Shown here piece after piece: positions 1-5,536 of a stretch of DNA of 5,536 nucleotides (within the stretch, counting starts at the first letter, position 1; each line of letters begins with the position of its first letter). Location: the NCBI GenBank assembly GCA_015484715.1, contig WFUY01000125.1, forward strand, positions 1-5,536, read 5' to 3'. Source of the stretch: Thermoflexales bacterium. GTDB lineage: Bacteria > Chloroflexota > Anaerolineae > S140-20. A program made the position numbers and the translations under genes. Under the pieces are notes generated by a model that was not told the origin of the DNA, searched no databases, and saw only the letters and a program-made list of their open reading frames with translations.

Positions 1-21
1 GGAGATGTGTATAAGAGACAG
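1..21. other. Nextera/Tn5 transposase adapter remnant (sequencing artefact)
   Basis: Positions 3-21 read AGATGTGTATAAGAGACAG, the 19-bp Tn5 mosaic end used in Nextera libraries. The two preceding G bases match the Read 2 version of the adapter; the Read 1 version has TC at that place. This is untrimmed library sequence, not genomic DNA. Reading frames opening here begin with MCIRDR or MYKRQ peptides, which are simply translated adapter. Real sequence starts at about position 22. Confidence 0.97.
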
Positions 22-181
22 ACGCAGGACACCAAGGACACGAAGGGCAGGAAAAAGCCCGATAGCCCCCCACGTCCTCGGTCAGCGCGTCGTCTCGCGC
101 GCCGCCGTGAACCAACAGCGCTGGGTGCGTCCCCCCCCAGCACCGGCGCTTCAGGCCGGTACCGCCTACCACAAAGCCCAC
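22..181. repeat. Degenerate tandem repeat, copy 1 (~160 bp)
   Basis: This is the first of two side-by-side copies of a GC-rich unit of about 159-161 bp. Exact shared blocks are 29-41 (matching 187-199), 70-93 (matching 229-252, 24 bp), 103-113 (matching 262-272) and 134-160 (matching 294-320, 27 bp). The copies differ by substitutions and a few small indels. The unit opens with a purine-rich motif, ACACCAAGGACAC, and ends with an ACCGGC...GCCGGT inverted repeat at 142-160. Open frames through it show no codon-like constraint, and those with an ATG start in the adapter, so I call it noncoding. The true left boundary is unknown because the adapter interrupts it. Confidence 0.85.
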
Positions 182-330
182 GACGCACACCAAGGACACC
201 AAGGGCAGGAAAAAAGCCGGATGGCCTTCCACGTCCTCGGTCAGCGCGTCGTGCCGCGCATCGCCGTGAACCGACGGCGCCGGCTTCGTACCTCCCCCAG
301 CACCGGCGCTTCAGGCCGGTGCGGCTTTTT
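182..330. repeat. Degenerate tandem repeat, copy 2
   Basis: This second copy starts with the same GACGCA...ACACCAAGG opening as copy 1 at an offset of 158-161 bp and keeps the same order of conserved blocks. It ends with the 27-bp block at 294-320 and then diverges into a T-rich stretch at 326-330. Short pieces of the unit's tail recur at 344-352 (CAGGCCGGT) and 356-364 (ACAAAGCCC, as at 171-179). The last piece lies within the final codons of the glycosidase-like gene. The function is unknown; it may belong to a dispersed intergenic repeat family. Confidence 0.8.
301..330 (+). other. Stem-loop with T-run inside repeat copy 2
   Basis: CACCGGC (301-307) and GCCGGTG (315-321) form a perfect 7-bp stem with a 7-base loop, followed four bases later by TTTTT at 326-330. 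Read on the plus strand this looks like a weak intrinsic terminator, but no plus-strand gene precedes it. On the minus strand it lies 33 bases after the stop of the glycosidase-like gene and could mark that transcript's 3' end, although no U-tract follows in that direction. A second GCCGGTG at 347-353 could pair with the same left arm. Copy 1 keeps the stem (6 bp) but lacks the T-run, so the structure may belong to the repeat rather than to termination. Confidence 0.4.
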
Positions 331-353
331 CAGGCTGGTGTCGCAGGCCGGTG

Positions 354-1673
354 CTACAAAGCCCGCAGCCGGCTGACCAGTTGGGCCGGCGTGGCGGCCT
401 CCACGGGGATGTAGCGCACTCCCGGATAGTAGGTGTCGAAGAAGGTTTTCAGGTCCGTCGGCCAGCGGGAGGGGTTGACGGCGATCACCGTCCGGTCGTC
501 CAGGTCGCCGATGCCCGCGTCGTCGGCACTGCTCCCCACGGTGAAGCGGCGCTCATCCCAGGTCGCCTCCACCACGGCCCGCGCCCAGGTGCTGTCGGCA
601 TCGGGCGGCAGCAGGACGTAGGTGCGCCGGTACTGGACGCGCGGGGCTCCTCGTCGGGGGCTCTCCTGGGGCTCCTCCTCAGGCTCCTCGGCCGGCGGCT
701 CCTCCGGCGTCGGCGTCGGGGCCACCGCCTCAGGCTGCCCGTTGGGCTTCTCCTTCACCGTGAGCATGTAGTCCACCAGCGCCGGGTAGGCGAACTCGTA
801 GTCGGTGTTCACCCACTGTCCCACCGGTCCCAGGGTGAAGGGGCAGAAGGCCAGGACCCAGTAGTCCTGCCGCGCCTTCTCGTCGTACCAGGCCATCCGC
901 TCCACGATCGCCTCCGGCGCGACACCGTCCTGGGCGTAGCCGCCGCCGGCGTAGAACTCACTGACGACCAGGGGGATCACCTCGCCCCGCTGCCGGAGCA
1001 GGTGATAGAGGTAGCGGTAGCGGAAGCAGAGGGCTCCGGCCCCCTCGACCCGGGGCGCGCCGGGGATCGGGTCACCCCACCACCGGTCAATGGGCACGTT
1101 GCCGAAGACGCCCTCGTGCAGCGTCAAGATGTGCCCACCCCGGCGGGCGCGTCCGAAGACACCCGTCTCCACCATCGCCTCGATCTCCGGCCACTCGGGC
1201 GTCCCGGCGTTGAGGCCGAAGAGGCCCAGCTTCAGCCCCTCCGCCTCGGCCCGCTCCATGCACTTGATCATCAGCAGGGCCAAGCGCCGGTATCCCTCGG
1301 CCCCCGGCGGGTCGGGCTCGTTGGAGATCTCCCAGTAGTCCACCACGTCCCGCAGCTCGGGGTGCCTCTGTAGTTTCTCCAGGACGACGCCGACCAAGTT
1401 GTCGGCCATCTCATCCAGGTCGGTCGAGGGGTCGCCCACCCGCTCGCAGCCCTCGTAGCGGGAGGTCTGCCGGGCGACGATCACCGTCCGGGGGCTGATC
1501 GCCTTGATCTGGGGCAGCCACCCCAGGTCGTCCACCGCCTTGACGACGGGGAAGGCAGCGCCGCCGGCGACCAGCGTCCGGGCGAACTCGGTGACCCGGT
1601 TGGAGCGAATGGCGTGGACGCCGACCTTGCTGCCACGCTCGATGAGGGGATAAGGCCATGCAGTTTCCGGCAT
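354..1673 (-). CDS. Clan GH-A-like glycoside hydrolase domain protein with Pro/Glu linker and C-terminal domain
   Basis: A 439-residue protein, probably with a TIM-barrel glycosidase fold. Seen in the sequence: YWEISNEPD (residues 113-121), where N118-E119 fits the Asn-Glu acid/base pair of clan GH-A; LTLHEG (183-188), a typical barrel-strand His; and VVSEFYAGGG (236-245), where E239 fits the catalytic nucleophile; plus a Trp-containing strand at about 271-287. After the barrel (about 15-305) comes a Pro/Glu/Thr linker (313-342), then a roughly 93-residue domain (347-439) containing SSADDAGIGDLDD and a VNPSRWP stretch, whose function I do not know. I see no signal peptide or membrane segment. 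The ATG at 1673 is preferred because GAAAGGAG sits 6 nt upstream; an ATG six codons earlier would overlap that site. An open frame continues upstream to 2135, but it is a shadow of the helicase gene. The substrate cannot be named; polysaccharide or cell-wall glycan is a guess. GC is clearly higher than in the two upstream genes. Confidence 0.85.
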   Translation of the reverse strand: MPETAWPYPLIERGSKVGVHAIRSNRVTEFARTLVAGGAAFPVVKAVDDLGWLPQIKAISPRTVIVARQTSRYEGCERVGDPSTDLDEMADNLVGVVLEKLQRHPELRDVVDYWEISNEPDPPGAEGYRRLALLMIKCMERAEAEGLKLGLFGLNAGTPEWPEIEAMVETGVFGRARRGGHILTLHEGVFGNVPIDRWWGDPIPGAPRVEGAGALCFRYRYLYHLLRQRGEVIPLVVSEFYAGGGYAQDGVAPEAIVERMAWYDEKARQDYWVLAFCPFTLGPVGQWVNTDYEFAYPALVDYMLTVKEKPNGQPEAVAPTPTPEEPPAEEPEEEPQESPRRGAPRVQYRRTYVLLPPDADSTWARAVVEATWDERRFTVGSSADDAGIGDLDDRTVIAVNPSRWPTDLKTFFDTYYPGVRYIPVEAATPAQLVSRLRAL

Positions 1674-1679
1674 CGGGGT

Positions 1680-1687
1680 CTCCTTTC
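1680..1687 (-). promoter_or_regulatory. Ribosome binding site of the glycosidase-like gene
   Basis: On the minus strand GAAAGGAG lies 6 nt before the ATG at 1673-1671. It fixes the start at MPETAWP and excludes the much longer open frame that runs back into the helicase gene. Confidence 0.8.
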
Positions 1688-1789
1688 TCATTCCACTCAC
1701 GGACACGATCCTACCGATGAACTTCGGCCGCGCCATAAAGCCAGGGAGCGGAGCAGCCAAGGGGAGTGGGGCGACTGGAGCGGGTGTTA

Positions 1790-1819
1790 GGCCATCACTC
1801 CAACCGTTTGGGGATGGCC
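1790..1819 (-). other. Stem-loop spanning the helicase stop codon
   Basis: GGCCATC (1790-1796) pairs with GATGGCC (1813-1819). An inner CCAA/TTGG stem (1800-1803 with 1808-1811) is closed by a 4-base loop and separated from the outer stem by a small 3x1 internal loop. The TGA stop of the helicase gene (1797-1795) is within it. No T-tract follows on the minus strand, so it is not a classic intrinsic terminator. It could stabilise the 3' end of the operon transcript or be chance pairing. Confidence 0.4.
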
Positions 1820-4770
1820 TCGGGATGATCAAACCAGTACTCACGATAGCCGGCCGGGGCACGGTTGGCATCATCGGTATACAGCAGCAGGTGGACACGC
1901 GCGATGAGGCCGTTGTGGTGGAAAACCTCCAGCCCCCCTGCCTTATCCCGGAAGAGATCCCGGTAGCTATCGACCTTGTACTGGTAGTCGGTTTGCTGCA
2001 TCCCCTTGGGGTCCACGAAAACAACGGCGTATTGGTCCCCTTTCTGCAACCAGAAGATGAAGTCCGGCAAGAACCGACGGATGCGATTGCTTTGGGGATC
2101 GTAGTAGGGGATGTAGACCTCGTCCAGGCTCTCATCGATCTTGCTAAATGCCCACCAATCCAGGTCGGCGAAGGCGTTCCCCTCCTGGTCCAGATACTTC
2201 TCCAGATCCTCGAGAAATCGCACTTCGCTGGGATGACGGATCACATGCCGGATCCAGTCAATGCGTTCGCGTTCTGAAACGAGCAGGGGAAGGTAGTAGT
2301 GGCGAGCTACGTGACGGATCTGCAATTTCTGCCCCCGGTGTTCGAACACCTCCACAGGCTTCCGCTTGCTCAGTTCGTCATAGCGCCGCTGGAACTCCTC
2401 CGGGGAGATTTGCATCTGCTGCAGGCTCTTTATCAAGAGCTTCCGCTCCTCGGCGGGGTCCTTGTACGACTGCACCCCTCGGATTTTGGTCTGCAAATCG
2501 CCGATATCCTTCAGGAACACCCTAATATGCCGGAAGTGGCGAATTTCGTCTTCCAGAGGCTTCAAGCCATCGGCCTCCTGCGGGATGATCTTGAAGTAGG
2601 CAAAGAGGCGCGGCAGCAGAATGTCCAGCCGTCCGTACCGCCTTCCGTTGTAGACGTTGAAGTAGTCCTCCCGATGCTCCAGACATCGGGTGAGCAGAGC
2701 AATGTCTTGCGGTGAGGCGTTGTGCCGAACAACCAGCAACCGCGGGTCGGCAAGATAGTCCACATACTGCTTCAGTTGTTCCAGTTCGTCTTGAGCGATC
2801 TCAAACTTGCGCGGTCCGCGCTTCTCCACGATTAGGTGCCCGGCCTCCCGGTAAACCGGGATGAGCAAAGGGCGTCCTCCCACTGCGTCATCGTTCACCT
2901 GAAGCACCAGTTCGTGCTCGGCCTCCCGGCGTTTCTCCTGGTCCAGTTGCTTGATGACGGTTTGCAGCGCGTTGCGGTTGGTACCGAAGATGAAGAGGGT
3001 TTCCAGCGCAGTAACCCGGCCCTTCAGGGCCTGGAACGTGGCCTCATCCACATCTCCGGCGTTGTAGAGTGAAAGCAAACGCCGGCGCTTGCCGGGTAAG
3101 GGCTCGATACGCACGCCTCGCCCCACCGATTGCAGAATGAATTTCTTCGCTTCGGTTCCGGTGCCGATGTTGATGTAGGTGATCACGTTGGGGCGGTTGG
3201 AGTCCCATCCCTCGTAGAAGGTGCGGGAGCCCATGAGGATGTTGATGGGTGAATCTTCCTCGTTCAGGCGGCGGAAGAAGCCTTCATCTTCGTAGCCTTC
3301 GATGACCTCATAGCCCTCCAGTTCCTCTCTAAGCCATTTCGAAATGTCGCCGATCTTGATGAGGGCGAAGGGCTGGTCGGCGCTTTTGAGTTTGAAGGCC
3401 ATCTCCTGACGATTGGAAGGCCGCAAGAGAACTTCGATGTCGCCGGGAGTGGAAGCGTTGTAGACCAGACGGAGCAGTTCTTCCTGGGTGATGCCGTCAA
3501 AGAGGGCTTGGTCGGCTTGAAAGCGTTGTCCCTCGAACAGCCATTCGGGGCCCTCGGCCAGCTCCGCCCACAGTTCTTTCCGAGCCTGCTCCCACACCTG
3601 TTCGTCTATATGCCCCTGCCCGATGCGCTTCAGTTCGCGGAAGAAGAGCTTCAGGTCGGCGTCTCTCGTATTGACCGAGTTGACCAGGGTGAGCATGAGG
3701 GGCCGATGGTATGTCTTTTGCTCAGAAGGCGAGGTCTCCTGCGCCTTCCGAGCATAGGCCAATATGAGCAGGGCCTTGAGCACCACACGCTGCTTCTCCG
3801 TCCCCGTGTAGTCCTCCTTGTCCTTAAACGCACGGTTTTCCTGCTTGAGGATGGCAATGTGCTTGCCGTAGCCGGCCCGCACAAACTCGGAGAGGTTAAA
3901 GTTGTAGACCGTGGTCAGAAGATCCCGCGGGTCGGTGAAAGTGGCCGAGAAGTTGAAGAGGAAGCCACGGCGGGATAGGATGCTGTAGATGTGCTGGCGC
4001 TTGGAGTCCTCGCGGTCCCCTTTGTGCGCCTCATCCAGGAGCACGTACCAGCGCCCGTTGTTCTCATAGTTACGAAAGTCAACGATGCGCTCTTTTTGCT
4101 CCACGCTCAGGTTGTCGGCCCGGTAGAAGAAGACGGTGAGTTCGTGCTCGCCCACCAGGGGGAGGAACATGCGCCGCCGCTCCGGGTAGGCTTTGAGGTC
4201 TTCCAGGTGGATGCGGAAGTCGGTGCGGCCTGTGTTGAATTCTCCTACATGAGCCTTGAGTTGCGCCAGGAGATCGTCACGGGCGGTGAGGACCAAGACC
4301 GGATATGCCGGGATTTCCCCACGCCGCATCAGGCGCCAGAGGACTTCGATGAGTTTGATGAGCACCAAGCTCTTGCCGCTCCCCGTGGCCATCCAGAAGC
4401 CCATGCGGTTGACCAAGTGACGGTAGGGGATGTGGCCGTCTTCGGCAGGATAGTACGCCTCCAGCAGGGCGCGTACATCCCGTTTTTGTTTTTTCAGCGG
4501 GATGTCTAGATTCGCCTTCAGCCCGTTGTCCCGGTACCACGCCCAAAGGCGCTCCTTGCGCTCGGCGTTGGCCGCCTCCGGTTCACCTTCTGCATAGTCC
4601 CGGAAGTCCTCATAATACTTCCAGAGGGCATTGAGGGCGTATTGCAGCGCCTCCTGCTGGTAGTCCCACAGCCGCTTGGTCGGCGAAAAGGCCACCAGGT
4701 CGTGGTCCTGCCAGGCGGGAGGCAGGTCGGCGAAGGGAAGGTCGGTGAGTATGTCTTGGAGGGTACGCAT
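1795..4770 (-). CDS. Type III restriction Res-like superfamily 2 helicase with C-terminal PD-(D/E)XK nuclease
   Basis: A complete 991-residue protein predicted to couple ATP-driven translocation on DNA to cleavage. Helicase motifs in order: an aromatic/Gln-rich LWDYQQEAL at 34-42; Walker A ATGSGKS at 128-134; motif Ia around VLTARDD (160-166); Walker B DEAH at 246-249; motif III SAT at 275-277; motif V region FYEGWDSNRPN at 518-528; motif VI QSVGRGVR with its arginine fingers at 547-554. Near the C-terminus, FLPDF (900-904) followed by FVDPKG (918-923) gives the PD...D-x-K signature, with D903, D920 and K922 as the likely metal-binding and catalytic residues. Length and order fit Res subunits of type III restriction enzymes. 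The start is supported by AGGAG 5 nt upstream. The gene follows the ATP-binding protein by 20 nt, so the two are probably co-transcribed. No Mod methylase lies in the window; without one, this could be a standalone defence helicase-nuclease. GC is lower than in the downstream gene, hinting at acquired DNA. Confidence 0.93.
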   Translation of the reverse strand: MRTLQDILTDLPFADLPPAWQDHDLVAFSPTKRLWDYQQEALQYALNALWKYYEDFRDYAEGEPEAANAERKERLWAWYRDNGLKANLDIPLKKQKRDVRALLEAYYPAEDGHIPYRHLVNRMGFWMATGSGKSLVLIKLIEVLWRLMRRGEIPAYPVLVLTARDDLLAQLKAHVGEFNTGRTDFRIHLEDLKAYPERRRMFLPLVGEHELTVFFYRADNLSVEQKERIVDFRNYENNGRWYVLLDEAHKGDREDSKRQHIYSILSRRGFLFNFSATFTDPRDLLTTVYNFNLSEFVRAGYGKHIAILKQENRAFKDKEDYTGTEKQRVVLKALLILAYARKAQETSPSEQKTYHRPLMLTLVNSVNTRDADLKLFFRELKRIGQGHIDEQVWEQARKELWAELAEGPEWLFEGQRFQADQALFDGITQEELLRLVYNASTPGDIEVLLRPSNRQEMAFKLKSADQPFALIKIGDISKWLREELEGYEVIEGYEDEGFFRRLNEEDSPINILMGSRTFYEGWDSNRPNVITYINIGTGTEAKKFILQSVGRGVRIEPLPGKRRRLLSLYNAGDVDEATFQALKGRVTALETLFIFGTNRNALQTVIKQLDQEKRREAEHELVLQVNDDAVGGRPLLIPVYREAGHLIVEKRGPRKFEIAQDELEQLKQYVDYLADPRLLVVRHNASPQDIALLTRCLEHREDYFNVYNGRRYGRLDILLPRLFAYFKIIPQEADGLKPLEDEIRHFRHIRVFLKDIGDLQTKIRGVQSYKDPAEERKLLIKSLQQMQISPEEFQRRYDELSKRKPVEVFEHRGQKLQIRHVARHYYLPLLVSERERIDWIRHVIRHPSEVRFLEDLEKYLDQEGNAFADLDWWAFSKIDESLDEVYIPYYDPQSNRIRRFLPDFIFWLQKGDQYAVVFVDPKGMQQTDYQYKVDSYRDLFRDKAGGLEVFHHNGLIARVHLLLYTDDANRAPAGYREYWFDHPEAIPKRLE

Positions 4771-4775
4771 AAGCG

Positions 4776-4780
4776 CTCCT
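4776..4780 (-). promoter_or_regulatory. Ribosome binding site of the helicase-nuclease gene
   Basis: AGGAG on the minus strand lies 5 nt before the ATG at 4770-4768, inside the 20-nt gap after the upstream gene's stop codon. The short gap leaves little room for a separate promoter, supporting an operon with the ATP-binding protein gene. Confidence 0.75.
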
Positions 4781-4790
4781 GGCGTGAAGG

Positions 4791-5536
4791 TTAAGAAGGA
4801 CGTCTTGGAATTGAGACCACCGATTCGTTACCTTCAATACGAATATCCGGTTCACGGCCAATGGCTTGCTTTACATCCCGAATAACACGCCGAAAACCAT
4901 TCCCCGTGTCGGTGACGTAGCCTGCTTTGAGGAAGAAGGTGTAAAGCTGAGGGTTCCGCAATACATGGGCCATCCCGGCTTTTACCATGTCCACCGTGAC
5001 GGTGTTGGGCAGCGTGCCTGGACTACGAATCTCGATCCGATCATCCAAAACGAATACCCGTATGGGAGCCGAGAGTGTGTAATCTCGATGCACCAGGGCA
5101 TTCACAACCACTTCGCGCAGGGCACGTTCGGGAAGCTCAGGGTGAGCCTCAGGTTCAAACCCCTTGATTTGATGAGAGACCGGCAGATGGAGCCGCAAAA
5201 ATCGGGAAGTATCTTTCAGTATTTGAAATAGCGTGCCCTCAATCCGCTTCCTATCTGATGGCTCTCCCGAAGGATCCTCGCCGGGGATACGTGCAGCCGT
5301 TACATAAGCGTAGGGCAAGAAACGCTGAGGCTCGCGACCGAAGAGCAGGAGCCCGGCTACTGTGGGATGTCGCATCCCTTCCAGCGGCCGGATCAATTTC
5401 CACTTCTCGAGCAACACAAGTGGCTCATCCACGGTCTCACCAAATACCTGTCTACAAAATTCTTCGAAGGATCCCAGGTCTAAATCCGATACACTCGCTT
5501 GCCGCATAACCGTCTCCTCGTAGAAATGCGTCTCCA
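4791..5536 (-). CDS. AlbA_2/Schlafen-type ATP-binding protein with RecG-C-terminal-like (HATPase_c_4) domain, 5' partial
   Basis: This is the C-terminal part of a putative transcriptional regulator or DNA-binding ATPase of the group often labelled 'RecG-like' or 'AlbA_2 ATP-binding protein'. Counting from the Met at 5507: VAGLLLFGREPQRFLP (50-65) is the conserved middle segment; REVVVNALVHRDY (131-143) is the GHKL-type N box; DRIEIRSPGTLP (156-167) is the following ATP-binding motif; RNPQL (184-188) and DTGNGFRR (200-207) complete the domain. The frame stays open to the window edge and reads ETHFYEETV just before that Met, which resembles the lead-in segment of full-length relatives. I therefore treat the gene as truncated, with its N-terminal AlbA_2 DNA-binding domain lying outside. 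The alternative is a real start at 5507, because GAGGAG sits 6 nt upstream (5519-5514); that would give a 238-residue protein without AlbA_2. The gene ends 20 nt before the helicase-nuclease and is probably its operon partner. A regulatory or sensor role in defence is inference. Confidence 0.85.
   Translation of the reverse strand, partial: ETHFYEETVMRQASVSDLDLGSFEEFCRQVFGETVDEPLVLLEKWKLIRPLEGMRHPTVAGLLLFGREPQRFLPYAYVTAARIPGEDPSGEPSDRKRIEGTLFQILKDTSRFLRLHLPVSHQIKGFEPEAHPELPERALREVVVNALVHRDYTLSAPIRVFVLDDRIEIRSPGTLPNTVTVDMVKAGMAHVLRNPQLYTFFLKAGYVTDTGNGFRRVIRDVKQAIGREPDIRIEGNESVVSIPRRPS

Noticed and set aside
22..345. CRISPR array
   Set aside because: There are only two long copies of about 160 bp with no short direct repeats separated by unique spacers, and no cas genes.
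5..414. Two overlapping plus-strand reading frames starting at 5 and 7
   Set aside because: Their start codons lie in the Nextera adapter and their bodies translate the tandem repeat into Arg/Pro-rich peptide with no domain.
351..1373. 340-codon plus-strand open frame opposite the glycosidase-like gene
   Set aside because: High GC makes antisense frames stay open. The product is rich in Val, Leu, Arg and Gly without motifs, while the minus strand encodes clear catalytic motifs.
1690..1790. Possible promoter in the gap before the glycosidase-like gene (a TTGGCT-like -35)
   Set aside because: The -10 partner at the right spacing (TTATGG) is a poor match, so no promoter can be supported by eye.
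1674..2135. Upstream extension of the glycosidase-like frame into the helicase gene
   Set aside because: The extension is Ser/Thr/Pro-rich shadow sequence of the helicase 3' end; a good ribosome binding site supports the start at 1673.
1717..2277. Plus-strand open frame of 186 codons opposite the helicase C-terminus
   Set aside because: It is antisense to the PD-(D/E)XK region and has no recognisable domain or convincing ribosome binding site.

Overview
The window looks like the end of a short-read (probably metagenomic) bacterial contig. The first 21 bases are a Nextera/Tn5 transposase adapter remnant, not genome. The other end stops inside a gene. All three supported genes lie on the minus strand, so the biological reading order runs from high to low coordinates. 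The organism cannot be fixed from the sequence. High GC in the glycosidase-like gene, and that protein's Pro/Glu-linked C-terminal domain, remind me of Chloroflexota (Anaerolineae-like) proteins. That is a recollection-based inference, not a search result.

Layout in transcription order. (1) Positions 5536 to 4791 hold the C-terminal part of an AlbA_2/Schlafen-type ATP-binding protein with a RecG-C-terminal-like ATPase domain; its 5' end is cut off by the window edge. (2) After 20 nt containing a good ribosome binding site comes a complete 991-residue superfamily 2 helicase-nuclease (4770 to 1795). It resembles the Res subunit of type III restriction enzymes, with all main helicase motifs and a C-terminal PD-(D/E)XK nuclease motif. 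(3) A 121-nt gap and a sharp rise in GC separate this pair from a 439-residue protein (1673 to 354). That protein has a clan GH-A-like glycosidase domain, a Pro/Glu linker and a small C-terminal domain of unknown function. (4) Positions 22 to 353 hold no credible gene. They contain two degenerate tandem copies of a roughly 160-bp GC-rich repeat with a 7-bp hairpin in each.

The ATP-binding protein and the helicase-nuclease probably form one operon and are best read as part of a restriction or other defence locus. No methyltransferase is present, so it is either beyond position 5536 or absent. That missing flank decides whether this is a type III restriction-modification system with an accessory protein or a methylase-independent system. 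The glycosidase-like gene is probably a separate unit.
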